Positions 36,015 to 45,044 of a DNA stretch of 64,000 bases are shown here, in pieces. Below the pieces are notes generated by a model. The model did no database searches. It was not told where the DNA came from and worked only from the letters and a program-made list of their open reading frames with translations. Where the stretch lies: positions 1 to 64,000 of the forward strand of contig JAJPKF010000023.1 of the NCBI GenBank assembly GCA_021323865.1, read 5' to 3'. Each line of letters opens with the position of its first letter. Position 1 is the stretch's first letter. This stretch comes from Pseudomonadota bacterium. GTDB taxonomy: Bacteria; Chloroflexota; UBA5177; JAJPKF01. A program made the translations under genes and the position numbers.

Positions 36015-36623
36015 GTGAATGAGTCTTCATCGCGCCCGAGGTCTATTGATCGGGCAGTCACCGAGTTGGCGCGTCTTCCCGGAATCGGCCCAAAGACAGC
36101 CCAGCGGTTGACCTATCACCTACTGCGTAGCTCCGGTGATCAGGTTCTCGTCCTTGCCGAGGCTCTCCGCAATCTGAAAGAAGGCGTGGTCACCTGTTCC
36201 GTCTGCTTCAACATGTCGGACCGAAATCCCTGCCACATCTGCGAAAGTCCGGACCGAGACCACGCGGTGATCTGCGTCGTCGAGAACCTCTTGGACCTCG
36301 TCGCCATCGAGCGGACTGCCCGATTCCGCGGTGTCTATCACGTCCTTCACGGCGCGATCTCTCCGATGGACGGCATTGGGCCTGACGAGCTGAGAATCCG
36401 CGAGCTCGTGCAGCGGGCAAAGGACACCTCGGCCACGGAGGTGATCCTTGCCACCAATCCCAACTTGGAAGGCGATGCCACGGCGACCTACATCGCGCGC
36501 CTCTTCGAGGGTTCCGACATCGCGGTCACCCGGCTGGCTCGGGGGCTGCCGGTCGGTGGTGACCTCGAGTATGCCGACGAAGTGACCCTCGGGAACGCGC
36601 TCGCCGGCCGGTCGTCAGCTTGA
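36015..36623 (+). CDS. recR: Recombination mediator RecR
   Basis: Works with RecO to load RecA on gapped DNA. 202 residues: helix-hairpin-helix LPGIGPKTAQRLTYHLL, zinc finger CSVCFNMSDRNPCHIC, Toprim domain CVVENLLDLVAIERT and a C-terminal ATNPNLEGDATATYIARLF. The start is GTG at 36015. Its partner recO is at 39733 in this window. Confidence 0.96.
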   Translation: MNESSSRPRSIDRAVTELARLPGIGPKTAQRLTYHLLRSSGDQVLVLAEALRNLKEGVVTCSVCFNMSDRNPCHICESPDRDHAVICVVENLLDLVAIERTARFRGVYHVLHGAISPMDGIGPDELRIRELVQRAKDTSATEVILATNPNLEGDATATYIARLFEGSDIAVTRLARGLPVGGDLEYADEVTLGNALAGRSSA

Positions 36624-36672
36624 CAGGAAGCCTCTGAGACCTCTAGTCTTGGGCGGACGGACGAGAGGATCT

Positions 36673-36710
36673 GGCGACAAGCGGTGTCCGCTTGTCGCCT
36701 TCAGTTTGTT
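36673..36710 (+). terminator. Hairpin terminator after recR
   Basis: A perfect 12-bp stem GGCGACAAGCGG / CCGCTTGTCGCC with a TGT loop (36673-36699) is followed by a weak TTCAGTTTGTT tract. Marks the end of the ybaB-recR unit before rpsP. Confidence 0.75.
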
Positions 36711-36784
36711 GACGCCGCCCTGGTTCCTCGATTCCATTGAACGAAACCCATCTCGGATGAAGTGATGGGGCTGGGAGACGTATC

Positions 36785-37285
36785 GTGCCTGTGAAAATGA
36801 GGCTCCATCGCGTCGGGGCCAAGCATCAGCCGTCGTACCGCATCGTCATCACCCCTGCCTTGTCACCACGCGACGGCAGCTATCTCGACCAGATCGGGTA
36901 TTACAACCCGGTCACGGAGCCGGCAACCATTTCGATCGACAGCGAGAAGGCCATCGCGTGGCTGAAGAAGGGCGTGCAGCCGACAGATCGAGTCGCACGT
37001 TTGCTCTCGTCGGTCAGCATCGATCCATCCAGCGTGCGCAAGCCCGAACCCGTTCCAGCTGGGTCTGGAGGCAAGACCCGGCGTACACGGTCGGCGTCCG
37101 AGCCCGCGACCGAGAAGCCGGCCGGGGCCGAGCCTCCGAAAGCTCGGCGCCGAGCGAGCGCTTCGGCGGCCGGCGCGGAAGACGCTACGGAGGCAACTGC
37201 CTCTGCCGAAACCGACGTCACGGATGAGCCGGAGCCTGCCCCGGCAAAGCGATCCTCTCGAAAGAAGGCCGAGGACTCAGAGTAA
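36785..37285 (+). CDS. rpsP: 30S ribosomal protein S16 with long C-terminal extension
   Basis: The first 85 or so residues are an ordinary bS16 (VKMRLHRVGAKHQPSYRIVI, YLDQIGYYNP, AIAWLKKGVQPTDRV). A further 80 residues, rich in Ala, Glu, Arg, Lys and Ser, extend the C-terminus and are predicted disordered. Ordinary S16 proteins are 75-100 residues. The GTG start at 36785 begins the rpsP-khpA-rimM-trmD operon, whose products all concern ribosome and tRNA maturation. Confidence 0.93.
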   Translation: MPVKMRLHRVGAKHQPSYRIVITPALSPRDGSYLDQIGYYNPVTEPATISIDSEKAIAWLKKGVQPTDRVARLLSSVSIDPSSVRKPEPVPAGSGGKTRRTRSASEPATEKPAGAEPPKARRRASASAAGAEDATEATASAETDVTDEPEPAPAKRSSRKKAEDSE

Positions 37286-37302
37286 GCTAGGCCGGGATAC
37301 TC

Positions 37303-37569
37303 ATGACATCGCAGGATGATGAGGACGCGGTGGAAGGCAACATCGTAGGCCTGGTCGAGTATCTCGCCAAGTCAGTCGTCGACCATCCCGATGAGGTGCG
37401 CGTCGAGTCGACCCAGGATGACGAGTACACCATCTATCAGCTGCACGTCGCCGAAGAAGACGTGGGCAAAATCATTGGGCGGCGCGGCCGCGTGGCCAAG
37501 GCGATGAGAACGCTGCTGAAGGTGGCAGCCATCAAGAACCACGAGCACGCGATTCTCGAGATCGAGTAA
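37303..37569 (+). CDS. khpA: KH-domain RNA-binding protein KhpA
   Basis: An 88-residue single-KH protein (YlqC family). The GXXG loop is in DVGKIIGRRGRVAKAMRTLLKVAA (IGRRGR, about residue 53). The acidic N-terminus is followed by EYLAKSVVDHPDEVRVE. It binds RNA with KhpB in Gram-positives. Its usual place between rpsP and rimM is kept. Confidence 0.92.
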   Translation: MTSQDDEDAVEGNIVGLVEYLAKSVVDHPDEVRVESTQDDEYTIYQLHVAEEDVGKIIGRRGRVAKAMRTLLKVAAIKNHEHAILEIE

Positions 37570-37575
37570 CCCACC

Positions 37576-38085
37576 ATGGCCGGTGGGCCTGACGACTGGA
37601 TGCTGATCGGACGCGTCTCCGGAGCACACGGTGTCCGTGGAGAAGTGCGAATCGCGCCGCTCACCGACTTTCCAGACCGCTTCAACCTGGTCGAGGTCGT
37701 CTACATTGGCGACGAACGGGAGCGCCGGGAGGTCGAGCGGGTCAGATCAGGAGAGCGGATTCTTCTGAAGCTGCGAGGCGTGGACAGTCGCGATTCAGCT
37801 GACCGCCTTCACCATCTTGACGTGTGGATACCTCGCTCGGAAGCCATGCCTCTGCCCCCGGGCCAGTTCTATGCAGACGACATCATCGGGCTGCGGGTAC
37901 AGACGACTGAGGGGGAGTACGTCGGAGTTATCACCGACATTCTGCGCACCGGCTCGAACGACGTGTACCTCCTGCAGGGACCAACCCGTGAACAGCTTAT
38001 ACCAGCGATCGGCGATGTCGTGGAGCAGATTGATCTCGCCTCTAGGACGATGACGATTCGCCTCATGCCGGGACTGCTCGAATGA
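37576..38085 (+). CDS. rimM: Ribosome maturation factor RimM
   Basis: Assists 30S head assembly around S19. 169 residues: an N-terminal beta-barrel ([27 protein letters not shown]) and a C-terminal PRC barrel ([36 protein letters not shown]). Overlaps trmD by 4 nt. Confidence 0.94.
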   Translation: MAGGPDDWMLIGRVSGAHGVRGEVRIAPLTDFPDRFNLVEVVYIGDERERREVERVRSGERILLKLRGVDSRDSADRLHHLDVWIPRSEAMPLPPGQFYADDIIGLRVQTTEGEYVGVITDILRTGSNDVYLLQGPTREQLIPAIGDVVEQIDLASRTMTIRLMPGLLE

Positions 38086-38771
38086 GCTTTCGCGTCGACG
38101 TTGTGACGCTCTTTCCCGAGATGCTCCAGACCTGGCTCGAGCTCGGGGTGGTCTCACGCTGCATTAACCGAAGCGTTGTCGATGTGAACCTCATCGATCT
38201 GCGACAATTTGGGCTCGGACGCCACCTTCAGGTTGATGATTACCCGTTCGGGGGAGGGCCGGGGATGGTGTTGCGCCCAGAACCGATCTTCGCGGCGGTG
38301 GAATCGATTCCCGACCATACCCATCGTCCCGTTATCCTCATGTCTCCGCGTGGAACCAGATTCTCCCAGGCGCAGGCCGCGGCGCTATCCGTCGCAGGGG
38401 GAATGACGCTGATCTGCGGTCATTATGAGGGGGTCGACGAGCGCGTGTCGCAACACCTGGCAACCCAGGAGCTCTCCATCGGGGACTACGTGCTCAGCGG
38501 CGGAGAGCTCCCGGCCATGTGCGTGATCGACGCGGTCGTCCGGCTCCTTCCCGGGGCGATCGACGAGCAGAGCACACGAGAGGAGTCGTTCACCGACTCC
38601 ATCCTCGAATACCCGCAGTACACCCGACCTGCCTCCTTTCGCGGCTGGGAGGTACCCGAAGTGTTGACGTCCGGTCACCACGCTCGAGTCAGCGCCTGGA
38701 GACGGGAGCAAGCGAAGGACCGTACCGAGCGCTCCCGGCCCGACCTGATTGTTCCTGAGCCGAATCCATAG
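38082..38771 (+). CDS. trmD: tRNA (guanine-N1)-methyltransferase
   Basis: Makes m1G37 in tRNAs. 229 residues of a SPOUT-knot enzyme: [13 protein letters not shown] at the start, [30 protein letters not shown] and [27 protein letters not shown]. The rplS gene that often follows is absent; a convergent ROK kinase gene follows instead. Confidence 0.97.
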   Translation: MSFRVDVVTLFPEMLQTWLELGVVSRCINRSVVDVNLIDLRQFGLGRHLQVDDYPFGGGPGMVLRPEPIFAAVESIPDHTHRPVILMSPRGTRFSQAQAAALSVAGGMTLICGHYEGVDERVSQHLATQELSIGDYVLSGGELPAMCVIDAVVRLLPGAIDEQSTREESFTDSILEYPQYTRPASFRGWEVPEVLTSGHHARVSAWRREQAKDRTERSRPDLIVPEPNP

Positions 38772-38790
38772 CCAGCCGTCAGCGGCTGGC
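38771..38790. terminator. Possible bidirectional hairpin between trmD and the ROK kinase
   Basis: A perfect 8-bp inverted repeat GCCAGCCG-TCAG-CGGCTGGC straddles the trmD stop and the ROK kinase 3' end. It has no T tract, so it may only act as a weak or Rho-assisted terminator. Confidence 0.35.
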
Positions 38791-39633
38791 AGCATCCTCG
38801 GCATAGATCTTCCAAGCGGCCGCGGCCGCGCCAAGTATGCCGACTTCCTTGCCCAGCTCCGAGATCATCACGCGCGGTCGAGGAACAAAGCCCTCCAGCA
38901 TGATCTCCATTTCTCGGATCGCCGGAGGGACGATGTCGGGCCGGTGGTCGATCACGCCGCCTCCCAAGACGATCACCCGTGGAGACAGAAACAGCGCGGC
39001 GTTCGCAAGCGCTTGGCCGAGATAGTGGGGCACGATCTCGCACCACTCTTCCGCGGGCACGGCTTCAACACTCCCGAAGACACGAACCAAGGAACCGCCC
39101 GATATCAACGCCTCCAAACATCCTCGGTGACCCGCAGTGCAACGCCGATCCGAACCGGGCTCCAGGATCTGGTGGCCAAACTCCGGGTCCAATGAGCCGT
39201 GAAAGATCGCTCGGTTGACCACGACGCCACTCCCCACTCCGGTTCCGATTCCGTAGTAGACCAGCACGTCCGCATCCCTGCCGGCTCCATATGTTGCTTC
39301 GGCCAGTGCTGCGACATCCGCATCGTTTTCCACGACGGTAGGAACGCCCAACATTTCCCCAATGTCTCGCCCGGGAAACTGATTCAGCCACTGAAGATTG
39401 GCGGCTCGCATCACTTCCCCGGTGTGGAAGTCCAGGGGGCCCGGCGAGGCGACGGCTGCCGCGACCACGTCGTCACTTCGGCGCTCGACCAGGCCGCGCA
39501 CGATCTCCAGATCCTTCGGATAGTCACGGGCGGGGCTCCGACGTTCATCCCAGAGAATGCTTCCGTCCCGGCCCACCTCTGCCGCTCGGAGCCAGGTACC
39601 ACCGAAGTCAAAGCCGATGACCGTTTCTGTCAT
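38779..39633 (-). CDS. ROK-family sugar kinase
   Basis: A 284-residue ROK protein: N-terminal ATP-binding IGFDFGGTWLRAAEVG, VENDADVAALAEATYG and GIGTGVGSGVVVN, then EFGH and the CTAGHRGCLEAL signature. The middle cysteine of the usual CxCGxxGC zinc motif is replaced by Ala. It resembles glucokinases, which phosphorylate glucose at C6, but the substrate is not certain. It is convergent with trmD and divergent from recO with a 99-nt gap. Confidence 0.85.
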   Translation of the reverse strand: MTETVIGFDFGGTWLRAAEVGRDGSILWDERRSPARDYPKDLEIVRGLVERRSDDVVAAAVASPGPLDFHTGEVMRAANLQWLNQFPGRDIGEMLGVPTVVENDADVAALAEATYGAGRDADVLVYYGIGTGVGSGVVVNRAIFHGSLDPEFGHQILEPGSDRRCTAGHRGCLEALISGGSLVRVFGSVEAVPAEEWCEIVPHYLGQALANAALFLSPRVIVLGGGVIDHRPDIVPPAIREMEIMLEGFVPRPRVMISELGKEVGILGAAAAAWKIYAEDAASR

Positions 39634-39732
39634 GGCGAGTCCTCACGAGCCCGTCGCATCAGCATCAGGTTACCAGCGCCGTGGGCTTCCTCTGGAATCG
39701 TGATGCGAGAATCTCGTGATGCAGGTCAGGAG

Positions 39733-40506
39733 ATGAAGTCAGCCCGCAGGTACTCCACAGAAGCGCTGGTTATTCGTCAGCTCGATTACGCTGAGGCCGA
39801 CCGCATCCTCACCATCTACACCCCAGGTCGCGGCAAATTTAGTGTCATCGCCAAGGGAGTCCGCCGGGCGCGAAGCCGGCGAAGCGGCCACCTTGACCTC
39901 TTCACGCGGGTTCGGCTTGATCTGGCAGCTGCTCGCAATCTGGATGTGGTGACCCAGGCAGACGCAATCGAGCGTTTCCTCTTTCTGGGTGAGGACGTCA
40001 CGGCCTTGACCTACGCGCACTACTGCGCGGAGATTCTCGACGCGTTCGTTCCCGAATCGAACCACCCCAGCTCCGAGCTCTATGCGGCAACCCTTGAGAC
40101 TCTTCGCCGTCTTGGTCGCCGGGAACGGGATATCGCAGTTCGCGCCTTTGAGATGCTGCTTCTCGACCGTTCCGGCTATCGCCCACAACTGCATTCATGC
40201 CTTGGATGCGGAAAAGAGATCGTCCCCGAGAAAAACTATTTCAGCCCCGCGTTGGGTGGTGTGATCTGCGGGGACTGCATGTATCAGGACCCGGCATCGG
40301 TCGAAATCTCGGTTCCCGCCCTCAAGATCCTCAGAAATCTCCAGACTCGTCCCCAGGAGGTCCTGCGTCTTAATCGCGTGGAGGCAGCACTGCAGGGGGA
40401 GATGGAGCGGCGGCTGCACGACTACGTCGTGTATCACCTCGAGCGACGACCCAAGAGCAGCAGGGTCTTGGAATCGCTGCGCACAGCACCGGCCATACCC
40501 GCGTAA
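39733..40506 (+). CDS. recO: DNA repair protein RecO
   Basis: Partner of RecR in loading RecA. 257 residues: an N-terminal OB fold (STEALVIRQLDYAEADRILTIYTPGRGKFSVIAKGVRR), a helical core and a zinc site with CLGCG and CGDC. The ATG at 39733 follows a GGAG site; the open frame extends far upstream over the ROK gene but carries no RecO sequence there. Followed by glyS. Confidence 0.95.
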   Translation: MKSARRYSTEALVIRQLDYAEADRILTIYTPGRGKFSVIAKGVRRARSRRSGHLDLFTRVRLDLAAARNLDVVTQADAIERFLFLGEDVTALTYAHYCAEILDAFVPESNHPSSELYAATLETLRRLGRRERDIAVRAFEMLLLDRSGYRPQLHSCLGCGKEIVPEKNYFSPALGGVICGDCMYQDPASVEISVPALKILRNLQTRPQEVLRLNRVEAALQGEMERRLHDYVVYHLERRPKSSRVLESLRTAPAIPA

Positions 40507-40576
40507 CCCGTCCCGTCGGGCGAGCACTTACCGACCGGTACACTACGAGAAACAGCAGTCCCCCACGAGGTGTTCG

Positions 40577-41932
40577 ATGGCCGTGAGTCCCAAACCCGCC
40601 GTACTCGGCGAACCACCGCGCCTCGACTCGATTGCCGCGCTCGCCAAGCGGCGCGGCTTTGTCTATCCGAGCAGTGAGATCTATGGCGGGCTCAACGGCT
40701 TCTGGGATTACGGCCCTCTGGGAGTGGCCCTGCGCAACAACCTGAAGCGGGCGTGGTGGTATTCCATGGTCGAATCTCGGGATGACGTCGTCGGACTCGA
40801 TTCGGCGATCATTCTCAATCCTGCCGTGTGGCAGGCATCCGGACACACCCAGCGCTTCACCGATCCCATGGCCGATTGTCAAGAGTGCCGGAGGCGATGG
40901 CGCGCCGACGACCTTCCCAGCCCGGACGTCTGTCCGGCCTGTGGAGGGCAATTGGGCGAGGTGCGGCAATTCAACACCATGTTCAGTACTCACGTCGGGC
41001 CCGTCGCGGACGAGTCAGCTCGCGCGTTTCTGCGGCCCGAGACCGCTCAGGGCATCTTCATCAACTTTGCCAATGTTCTGGACAGCTCCCGACAGAAGAT
41101 CCCGTTCGGAATCGCCCAGATCGGGCGATCGTTCCGGAATGAGATCACCACGGGTAACTTCATATTCCGGGTACGCGAGTTCGAACAGCTGGAGATGGAG
41201 TACTTCGTCCGCCCAGGCGACGATGACAGGTGGTGGCAGTATTGGATCGACCAGCGGCTGGGGTGGTGGCACGCCATCGGCATTCGCGAGGACAGCCTCA
41301 CGGTTCGAAGACACGAGCCGTCCGAACTGTCTCACTACTCAAAGCAAACTGCCGACATCGAGTTCCGTTTCCCGTTTGGGGTCAAAGAGCTCGAGGGGAT
41401 CGCTGACCGAACGGATTTCGATCTCAAGGCTCACACTGCCGCCTCGGGCAGGGATTTGACCTATTTCGACGAGGAGAGCGGTCAACGGTATACCCCTTGG
41501 GTGATCGAACCTGCGGCAGGTCTCGAACGAGCGTTCCTCGCGGTGCTCTGTGACGCCTATGCCGAGGAACAGACCGGGCCCAAACCGAGCGAAATCCGGA
41601 CCGTCCTCCGCTTCGCTCCGCGAATGGCGCCATACAAGGCTGCCGTCTTCCCGTTGGTGGCCAACAAGCCGGAACTGCACCAACGAGCGAGGTCGATATA
41701 CGAAACGCTCCGGCCTCAGTTCGCTACCGCCTGGGATCAGCGAGGCAATGTGGGCAAGCGTTATCGATCCCAGGACGAGATTGGCACACCCTGGTGCATT
41801 ACGGTCGACTATCAGACCCTCGAGGAAGGCACGGTGACCGTGCGCGATCGAGACACCATGCAGCAGGAACGCGTTCACGAGTCAGAGCTTGCCGATCTGT
41901 TTCTGTCGCGTTTAAGGGAACCGTCCGGCTGA
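40577..41932 (+). CDS. glyS: Glycine--tRNA ligase (homodimeric, eukaryote/archaeal type)
   Basis: Charges tRNA-Gly. 451 residues of class II: RRGFVYPSSEIYGGLNGFWDYGPLGVALRNN at the N-terminus, four cysteines at CQEC and CPAC probably binding zinc, FLRPETAQGIFINFANV, QIGRSFRNEITTGNFIFRVREFEQLEMEYFVRP, and a C-terminal anticodon domain. This is the alpha2 form and not the alpha2beta2 GlyQS form. Confidence 0.96.
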   Translation: MAVSPKPAVLGEPPRLDSIAALAKRRGFVYPSSEIYGGLNGFWDYGPLGVALRNNLKRAWWYSMVESRDDVVGLDSAIILNPAVWQASGHTQRFTDPMADCQECRRRWRADDLPSPDVCPACGGQLGEVRQFNTMFSTHVGPVADESARAFLRPETAQGIFINFANVLDSSRQKIPFGIAQIGRSFRNEITTGNFIFRVREFEQLEMEYFVRPGDDDRWWQYWIDQRLGWWHAIGIREDSLTVRRHEPSELSHYSKQTADIEFRFPFGVKELEGIADRTDFDLKAHTAASGRDLTYFDEESGQRYTPWVIEPAAGLERAFLAVLCDAYAEEQTGPKPSEIRTVLRFAPRMAPYKAAVFPLVANKPELHQRARSIYETLRPQFATAWDQRGNVGKRYRSQDEIGTPWCITVDYQTLEEGTVTVRDRDTMQQERVHESELADLFLSRLREPSG

Positions 41933-42052
41933 GATTGGGCTGCTCGGGGCGGCACTCCGGCTATACTGAGCGCCGCTAGCAACGCGCCGACCTAAAAGCC
42001 GAATAACCTGTCGATCAGCGGAGCCAGTCGACGTCGGTGCCCGGGTCTACGG

Positions 42053-42058
42053 TATAAT
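42053..42058 (+). promoter_or_regulatory. -10 element upstream of the TnpA-like/clpE operon
   Basis: A perfect TATAAT lies 18 nt before the GTG start at 42077. No convincing -35 is present at 16-18 nt, and another TATACT occurs at 41962-41967. The downstream genes are closely spaced, so the promoter may also serve the Clp ATPase. Confidence 0.45.
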
Positions 42059-42076
42059 TCTGTGTAGGTAATCTTT

Positions 42077-42550
42077 GTGGAACTACAGAAATACCGATTG
42101 CAATCCAGGCTCGTTTATCACTTTGTCTGGAGCCCGATGCGCTGTAAGGCCTGCCTGTGTGGCCGGGCCGCGGAACGCTTGGCGGAGCTCCTGCAGCAGA
42201 AGGCTGACGACCTCGGTATCGAAATTCAGGAGCATCGAGTCTTACCCGATCGCGTTTACCTGTCGGTATCGGCACCACCGACGCTGGCCCCGCACCGCAT
42301 TGCCTGTCAACTAAAGGCGCACACCTCCCGAGTGATGCGGGCAGAGTTTGTGGAGATGACCCGAATACCGACATTGTGGACGCGAGCCTACCTCGTCTTC
42401 GGGGGCGATCACTTGACACCCGAAGACGTGCTCGAAGTATTTGAAGCGATTCAGCCGCCTCGACGGCGCCCGGGCCGGCCAAGAAAGTCGGATGCACCCG
42501 TACCGTCATATCGTTCTGAGTTCCACGATCCAGTCCGAGGATCAAGATAG
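42077..42550 (+). CDS. IS200/IS605 TnpA-fold protein with lost catalytic residues
   Basis: A 157-residue protein whose pattern follows the Y1 transposase fold: SRLVYHFVWSPMR, a helix, IEIQEHRVLPDRVYLSVSAPP, IACQLKAHTSRVMRAEF, then LWTRAYLVFGG and LTPEDVLEVFEAIQ. In active TnpA the second block reads PDHVH and the last has a Tyr before E-x2-Q. Here the HUH pair is R59 and Y61 and the nucleophile is F122, so it cannot cut DNA by the known mechanism. A basic RRRPGRPRK tail like an AT-hook follows. It stands 8 nt before the Clp ATPase gene in the same orientation. No IS ends were found. Probably domesticated or decaying. Confidence 0.75.
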   Translation: MELQKYRLQSRLVYHFVWSPMRCKACLCGRAAERLAELLQQKADDLGIEIQEHRVLPDRVYLSVSAPPTLAPHRIACQLKAHTSRVMRAEFVEMTRIPTLWTRAYLVFGGDHLTPEDVLEVFEAIQPPRRRPGRPRKSDAPVPSYRSEFHDPVRGSR

Positions 42551-42558
42551 GAATCATC

Positions 42559-44763
42559 ATGCAATGCGAACGCTGTCAATCACGCGAGGCGCAGGTGCGC
42601 CTCGAGCAGCTCGTCAATGGACGACGAGAACCTCACTTCTTCTGCTCTCAATGCGCCGACGAGATTATGCGGGGCGCAATCAGGGCAGCGGCCTCATCGG
42701 GCCCCAACATCTTTGGCTATGATGCGGCTCCTCGATCCGGTCGCGATACACAAACCGCGACACAGGCGCCACCCGGTAAGACACCCGCGCTGGATCAGTT
42801 CGGCCGTGATCTCACCGCCGAGGCAGCGGCCGGCAAGTTGGACCCAACCGCATCGCGCGATCGCGAGATCCGTCGGGTTATCACGGTACTCTGTCGTCGC
42901 CAAAAGAACAACCCGGTCCTGATCGGTGAGCCTGGTGTCGGCAAGACCGCCGTCGTCGAAGGCATCGCGGCGCGAATCGTCAAACATGACGTTCCGGCCA
43001 TGCTGCAAGGGAAGCGGATCGTCGCGCTCAACCTTGGTGGCATGGTGGCCGGAGCCATGTTTCGAGGGCAATTCGAAGAGCGCGTCAAAGCAATTCTGCA
43101 GGAAGTTAGGGATAATCCCGATGTCATCCTCTTCATCGACGAGCTCCATACAGTCGTCGGGGCAGGAGCAGCGGAGGGCGCCGTGGGCGCCAGCGACATG
43201 CTCAAGCCGGCTCTGGCGCGCGGTGAGCTTCGCTGTATCGGGGCGACAACGCTCGAAGAGTATCGACAGCATGTCGAGAAGGATGCGGCCCTCGAGCGAC
43301 GCTTCCAGCCGGTTCTGATCGACGAGCCGACAGCCGAAGCCGCCGTCGCAATGCTGCAGGCGGTCAAGGCGCAGTACGAGGAGCATCACGGGGTGACGAT
43401 CGAGGATGAGGCCATCGGGGCCGCCGTTACGCTCTCCGATCGCTTTGTGAGCGACCGCTATCTGCCCGACAAGGCGATTGATGCCATCGACGAGGCGGCC
43501 GCCGGCCTGCGTATCGAAGCAAGCGAGCGGGGCGAGGGTCCCGAGCATCTCGCCGCCTTGGAGGCGAAGCTGCAGGCCATCCAAAACGACAAGGAGGAAG
43601 CGGCCCTCCGAGAGGACTATGAGCACGCCGCCGAGCTTCGTCAGCAGGAGCTGCTCGTCCAGGACGAGCTCGACCATGCCCGAGATGAGGCCGGAGATAT
43701 GCATCAACCTCACGTCGACAGCGCGACCATCGCCCGAGTGATCGAGACCTGGACACAGATTCCTGTCAGCGAGATGGTCGAGTCCGAGAGGCTCAACCTC
43801 GTCAACCTGGAGGGAAAGCTTACCGCCCGAGTTGTTGGCCAAGATGAAGCGGTTGAGGCGGTCGCCCGCGCCGTCCGAAGGTCTCGCGCCGGGTTGAAGG
43901 ATGCGCGCCGCCCAATCGGTTCCTTCTTGTTCCTAGGACCAACCGGGGTGGGCAAGTCGGAGTTGGCGCGCACGCTCGGCCAGACTCTGTTCGGCCGCCC
44001 AGACGCCATCATTCGACTCGACATGTCCGAATACATGGAGCCACACACGGTCTCGAGGCTCTTCGGAAGCCCGCCGGGATACGTCGGGTACGAGGATGCG
44101 GGTCAGCTCACCGAACAGGTCCGGCGTCATCCCTACAGCATCGTCCTGTTCGATGAAATCGAAAAGGCTCACCCTCAGGTGTTCAACGCCCTCCTACAGG
44201 TCCTCGACGAGGGGCGTCTGACGGACGGTCAGGGAAGAACCGTGGACTTCCGAAATACCATCATCATCATGACAAGCAATGTCGGGAACCACGACCTCAA
44301 ACCGGGCCACGGGATCGGGTTCCTGGCCGGCAGCCTCGATGAGGCCGGTTCCGATGTCGCGTTCCGTCAGATGAGTCAAAAGGTGCTCGAGGCATTGCGG
44401 CGCACGTTTCGGCCCGAATTCCTCAACCGCGTCGACCAGATCGTGGTCTTCCGGCACCTCGACCGACCGAATCTCCTTCGCATCCTGGACATCCTTCTCG
44501 AGGAGGTGCGCGAGCGACTCGCGCGGAAGCATATCACGGTCTCCTTCTCTGAAGGCGTGAAGGACTTCCTCCTCGACAAGGGGTATGACGAAAAGTATGG
44601 AGCACGACCGCTCCGGCGAGCTATTCAATCCCACGTGGAGGATCTCCTTGCCGACGCGATCATCAACGGTGCACTCGAGGCCGGGGACCAAGCCGAAATG
44701 GTCGGCGAACCGTCGGGGCTGCGCATCGTGACCGAAGGTGTATCGCAACCCGAAGCAGCCTGA
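42559..44763 (+). CDS. Clp/Hsp100 ATPase with N-terminal zinc finger (ClpE-like)
   Basis: A 734-residue AAA+ unfoldase that would feed proteins to ClpP. The N-terminus has a four-cysteine zinc finger (C3, C6, C29, C32) in place of the Clp_N repeats, as in ClpE. D1 contains [13 protein letters not shown] and VILFIDELH; a UVR-like helix ([22 protein letters not shown]) lies near residue 350; D2 contains [26 protein letters not shown] and RPEFLNRVD. No clpP gene is in the window. A terminator hairpin follows at 44787. Confidence 0.92.
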   Translation: MQCERCQSREAQVRLEQLVNGRREPHFFCSQCADEIMRGAIRAAASSGPNIFGYDAAPRSGRDTQTATQAPPGKTPALDQFGRDLTAEAAAGKLDPTASRDREIRRVITVLCRRQKNNPVLIGEPGVGKTAVVEGIAARIVKHDVPAMLQGKRIVALNLGGMVAGAMFRGQFEERVKAILQEVRDNPDVILFIDELHTVVGAGAAEGAVGASDMLKPALARGELRCIGATTLEEYRQHVEKDAALERRFQPVLIDEPTAEAAVAMLQAVKAQYEEHHGVTIEDEAIGAAVTLSDRFVSDRYLPDKAIDAIDEAAAGLRIEASERGEGPEHLAALEAKLQAIQNDKEEAALREDYEHAAELRQQELLVQDELDHARDEAGDMHQPHVDSATIARVIETWTQIPVSEMVESERLNLVNLEGKLTARVVGQDEAVEAVARAVRRSRAGLKDARRPIGSFLFLGPTGVGKSELARTLGQTLFGRPDAIIRLDMSEYMEPHTVSRLFGSPPGYVGYEDAGQLTEQVRRHPYSIVLFDEIEKAHPQVFNALLQVLDEGRLTDGQGRTVDFRNTIIIMTSNVGNHDLKPGHGIGFLAGSLDEAGSDVAFRQMSQKVLEALRRTFRPEFLNRVDQIVVFRHLDRPNLLRILDILLEEVRERLARKHITVSFSEGVKDFLLDKGYDEKYGARPLRRAIQSHVEDLLADAIINGALEAGDQAEMVGEPSGLRIVTEGVSQPEAA

Positions 44764-44786
44764 GGCCGCGTCAGAGATGCAGACTG

Positions 44787-44830
44787 ACGGCTCCGGCTTA
44801 TCGTGCCGGGGCCGTCCCCTCATTTCATTG
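44787..44830 (+). terminator. Terminator after the Clp ATPase gene
   Basis: An 11-bp stem ACGGCTCCGGC / GCCGGGGCCGT with one G-T pair and a TTATCGT loop (44787-44815) is followed by CCCCTCATTTCATT, a modest T tract. Confidence 0.6.
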
Positions 44831-44892
44831 GGCTGCGGCGGCTGCCGTGATACCATGCCGGAGAGCCTCGGCACCCGAACGACGAGAGAGTA

Positions 44893-44973
44893 ATGGCCAG
44901 TACCCGACGACGTAAGCTCCGCAAGTTGCGGATGAAAAAGGCAAATCACGGCAAGAGGCCGAACGCCGGTTAG
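44893..44973 (+). CDS. bL37-like ribosomal microprotein (26 residues)
   Basis: ATG at 44893 encodes 26 residues, MASTRRRKLRKLRMKK followed by ANHGKRPNAG. Ten of the first 16 are Arg or Lys, and the ANHGKRPN ending is the signature I associate with bL37, a 24-residue 50S protein of mycobacteria and other Actinobacteria. A GAGAG lies 4 nt upstream of the ATG. It sits alone between the Clp terminator and pyrC. The assignment is from memory of that family and rests on the short C-terminal motif. Confidence 0.65.
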   Translation: MASTRRRKLRKLRMKKANHGKRPNAG

Positions 44974-45044
44974 ATCGCATTCCTGCGACTGACTTACCGG
45001 CTGGGCGGCTGCCTAATGGGACAGCCACGGCTGGTCCGCGTGCC

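Noticed and set aside
42077-42550. An active IS200/IS605 element
   Set aside because: The catalytic HUH and Tyr residues are missing, and no hairpin ends or TnpB gene are found.
42694-43842. A 382-residue minus-strand frame opposite the Clp ATPase gene
   Set aside because: It mirrors the codon periodicity of the real gene, and the translation has no domain signatures.
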